Below are positions 62,399 to 64,000 of a DNA stretch of 64,000 nucleotides, piece by piece. A model generated the notes under the pieces. It ran no database searches. It was not told where the DNA came from and saw only the letters and a program-made list of their open reading frames with translations. Numbering within the stretch: the stretch's first letter is position 1; each line of letters begins with the position of its first letter. Origin of the DNA: an uncultured Bacteroidales bacterium (GTDB lineage Bacteria; Bacteroidota; Bacteroidia; Bacteroidales; Muribaculaceae). The position numbers were made by a program, and so were the translations under genes. Location of the stretch: positions 186,001-250,000 of the forward strand of contig CADCFN010000003.1 of assembly GCA_902800715.1 (NCBI GenBank), written 5' to 3'.

Positions 62399-63379
62399 AT
62401 GGCATCAATCAAGACTATTGGCGTATTGACGTCGGGTGGCGATGCCCCCGGCATGAACGCGGCAATCCGTGCGGTCACACGATCGGCGATTTACAACGGA
62501 TTCAAGGTAAAAGGCATCTACCGCGGCTACAGAGGCCTGGTAGAAGATGAAATCGTTGAGCTGAAGACCCAGAGCGTTTCCAGCATCATGCACCACGGCG
62601 GCACCATCCTCAAGACCGCCCGCTGCAAGGAGTTCAAGACGGTGGAGGGAAGGCAACAAGCCTATGAGAACATCAAGAAGCATGGCATCGATGCACTGGT
62701 AGTCATCGGTGGCGACGGCTCACTGAGCGGTGCCCGCCTGTTTGCCAGCGAGTTTGATTTTCCCATCGTGGGACTGCCTGGCACCATCGACAACGACTTG
62801 GCAGGCACCGACCACACAATCGGCTATGACACGGCACTGAACACCATCATGTGGTGTGTGGACCGCATCCGCGATACCGCAAGCAGCCACGAGCGCCTGT
62901 TTTTCATCGAGGTAATGGGACGCGAGTCGGGCTTTCTGGCCCTGAATGGCGCCATTGCCACTGGTGCCGAGGCGGCTATCATCCCTGAGATTTCCGTCGA
63001 GGTGGACCAACTGAAAGAGCTGATCGGCAGTGGTTTTCGCAAAAGTAAGAATTCGTCTATCGTCCTCGTTGCCGAAAGCCCCATCACCGGCGGTGCCATG
63101 GGTCTGGCCGAGAGGGCACGCAAGAATTACCCCCAACTGGACGTGCGAGTGACCATCTTGGGACACTTGCAACGCGGTGGTTCACCCACAGCCCAGGACC
63201 GCATTCTAGCCTCGCGCATGGGTGCCGCAGCCATTGACGCTCTGATGGAAGGCCAACGCAACGTCATGATTGGTGACGATGACGAGAAAATCGTTTATGT
63301 GCCTTTCTCCAAGGCCATTCACGACGACAAGCCCATCGACCGCAACCTGCTAGACCTGCTGCGCCGCCTCTCAATCTGA
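62399..63379 (+). CDS. pfkA: ATP-dependent 6-phosphofructokinase
   Basis: 326 residues. Converts fructose-6-phosphate to fructose-1,6-bisphosphate with ATP, the committed step of glycolysis. N-terminal [20 protein letters not shown], then [15 protein letters not shown] and [19 protein letters not shown] with the catalytic aspartate, then [12 protein letters not shown]. The GGDGS and PGTIDND residues are those of ATP-using rather than pyrophosphate-using enzymes. Single gene with its own promoter and terminator. Confidence 0.97.
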   Translation: MASIKTIGVLTSGGDAPGMNAAIRAVTRSAIYNGFKVKGIYRGYRGLVEDEIVELKTQSVSSIMHHGGTILKTARCKEFKTVEGRQQAYENIKKHGIDALVVIGGDGSLSGARLFASEFDFPIVGLPGTIDNDLAGTDHTIGYDTALNTIMWCVDRIRDTASSHERLFFIEVMGRESGFLALNGAIATGAEAAIIPEISVEVDQLKELIGSGFRKSKNSSIVLVAESPITGGAMGLAERARKNYPQLDVRVTILGHLQRGGSPTAQDRILASRMGAAAIDALMEGQRNVMIGDDDEKIVYVPFSKAIHDDKPIDRNLLDLLRRLSI

Positions 63380-63420
63380 CGAAGGCTGCGCCAATAGCCC
63401 CACCCATCTGACAAAACAGG

Positions 63421-63467
63421 GGGACGGTTCCGATTTGCAAAGTTTTGCAATTGGAACCGTCCCTTTA
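63421..63467. terminator. Hairpin between convergent pfkA and DUF805 genes, REP-like
   Basis: GGGACGGTTCC (63421-63431) and GGAACCGTCCC (63453-63463) form a perfect 11-bp outer stem; inside, TTGCAA and TTGCAA pair again. It probably ends both convergent genes. The GAACCGTCCCTTT half is also found at 6798-6810, so it may be a dispersed palindromic element reused as a terminator. Confidence 0.75.
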
Positions 63468-63495
63468 TTTCACAGCTATGAAAGCCCTGTCGGCA

Positions 63496-64000
63496 TCAAT
63501 TGTACTTGGGCGAGGGACCATACTTGTTCTCGCCCCATTTGCTGTCCTGCAATGCGAAGATAAGGGTAATGATGAAAAGAATGAAGACACCAAACGAACA
63601 GCAAGCCATGATTGTAGCGACTATAGGAGAAGACTTTATCGACTCAGCCAATTCTCCTGCAAGTGCCATAGGGTCGGTAGCATTAGTAAACGAATCGATA
63701 TTGGGTCCCAACAAATAGGCATACGATGCCATGTAACCCACTAAACAAATCACAAACGAAGCCACCCACCAACCACTGTGGTTAGCGTCATGCAAGCGAC
63801 GGGTCAAGGCCGCCACATTAGGTATGAATAGCAAGATTACACAAATCGATATTACGAGCGATACCGCTGGAGATATAAAGCCCAAAAAAGAGGACAAAAA
63901 ATTAAGTAAGACTATCGCCAAGGCAAACCACCAGAACTCGCTGCGGCGGGCACGTCCCTTGAAAATGAAATACTTCTTGATGCATGTCACTACCGATTCA
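63496..64000 (-). CDS. DUF805 membrane protein, 5' end outside window
   Basis: At least 164 residues visible. The N-terminal part has the DUF805 pattern YFIFKGRARRSEFWWFAL, then a pair of helices, LTRRLHDANHSGWWV, and two more helices. The frame stays open to the end of the window (preceding codons read ESVV), so the GTG at 63990 is probably internal and the true start lies outside. Small inner-membrane protein of unknown function, often found in stress or envelope contexts. Confidence 0.85.
   Translation of the reverse strand, partial: ESVVTCIKKYFIFKGRARRSEFWWFALAIVLLNFLSSFLGFISPAVSLVISICVILLFIPNVAALTRRLHDANHSGWWVASFVICLVGYMASYAYLLGPNIDSFTNATDPMALAGELAESIKSSPIVATIMACCSFGVFILFIITLIFALQDSKWGENKYGPSPKYN

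Overview
The window is chromosomal DNA from a member of the order Bacteroidales. The evidence is TTTG-N19/20-TAnnTTTG promoters, a TonB-dependent receptor, a type IX secretion C-terminal domain, a fused nuoCD without nuoEFG, long exported AtpB, and many proteins typical of Prevotella/Muribaculum-like gut or rumen bacteria. I cannot place it more finely. I see no rRNA, tRNA, CRISPR array, phage or complete insertion sequence.

1-14.3 kb (minus strand): a peptidoglycan salvage operon that runs off the left edge. In transcription order it holds an exported amidase, a GT2 glycosyltransferase, a DUF4922 phosphorylase-like protein, SpoIID/LytB, an AmpG-type permease, a NamZ-type exo-muramidase, and the MurNAc uptake set murT-murK-murQ. 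A second murK-like kinase and an hsp20 gene stand upstream as separate units. 14.7-20.0 kb: three related secreted proteins (amidase with T9SS tail, beta-propeller, propeller-amidase fusion), followed by a palindromic MITE-like element. 20.4-23.0 kb: a giant cysteine-containing LRR protein with a dockerin-like tail.

23.3-40.3 kb: one continuous minus-strand run in which the whole F1Fo ATP synthase operon (atpDCBEFHAG) sits between nuoH and nuoI. The order is nuoA-B-CD-H / atp / nuoI-J-K-L-M-N. Three membrane subunits look damaged: nuoA has an internal deletion, nuoK lacks its first helix and nuoL has a one-base frameshift. The 5' leader carries a small hairpin flanked by a perfect 9-bp direct repeat.

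40.5-49.9 kb: a dockerin-SUMF1 protein, a stand-alone TonB-dependent receptor, three lipoproteins, an ECF sigma factor operon, an 800-bp gene-poor stretch with a possible small RNA, and a winged-helix regulator with a membrane partner. 50.2-61.8 kb: two tandem, paralogous alpha-2-macroglobulin-like proteins without the thioester; the second carries a grafted SusC-type N-terminal extension with a Ton-box-like motif. 62.4-64 kb: ATP-dependent phosphofructokinase and a truncated DUF805 gene.

A recurring non-coding theme is short intergenic arrays in strict 7-, 8- or 9-bp register, several built as two inverted halves. These are not explained by any gene or standard terminator.
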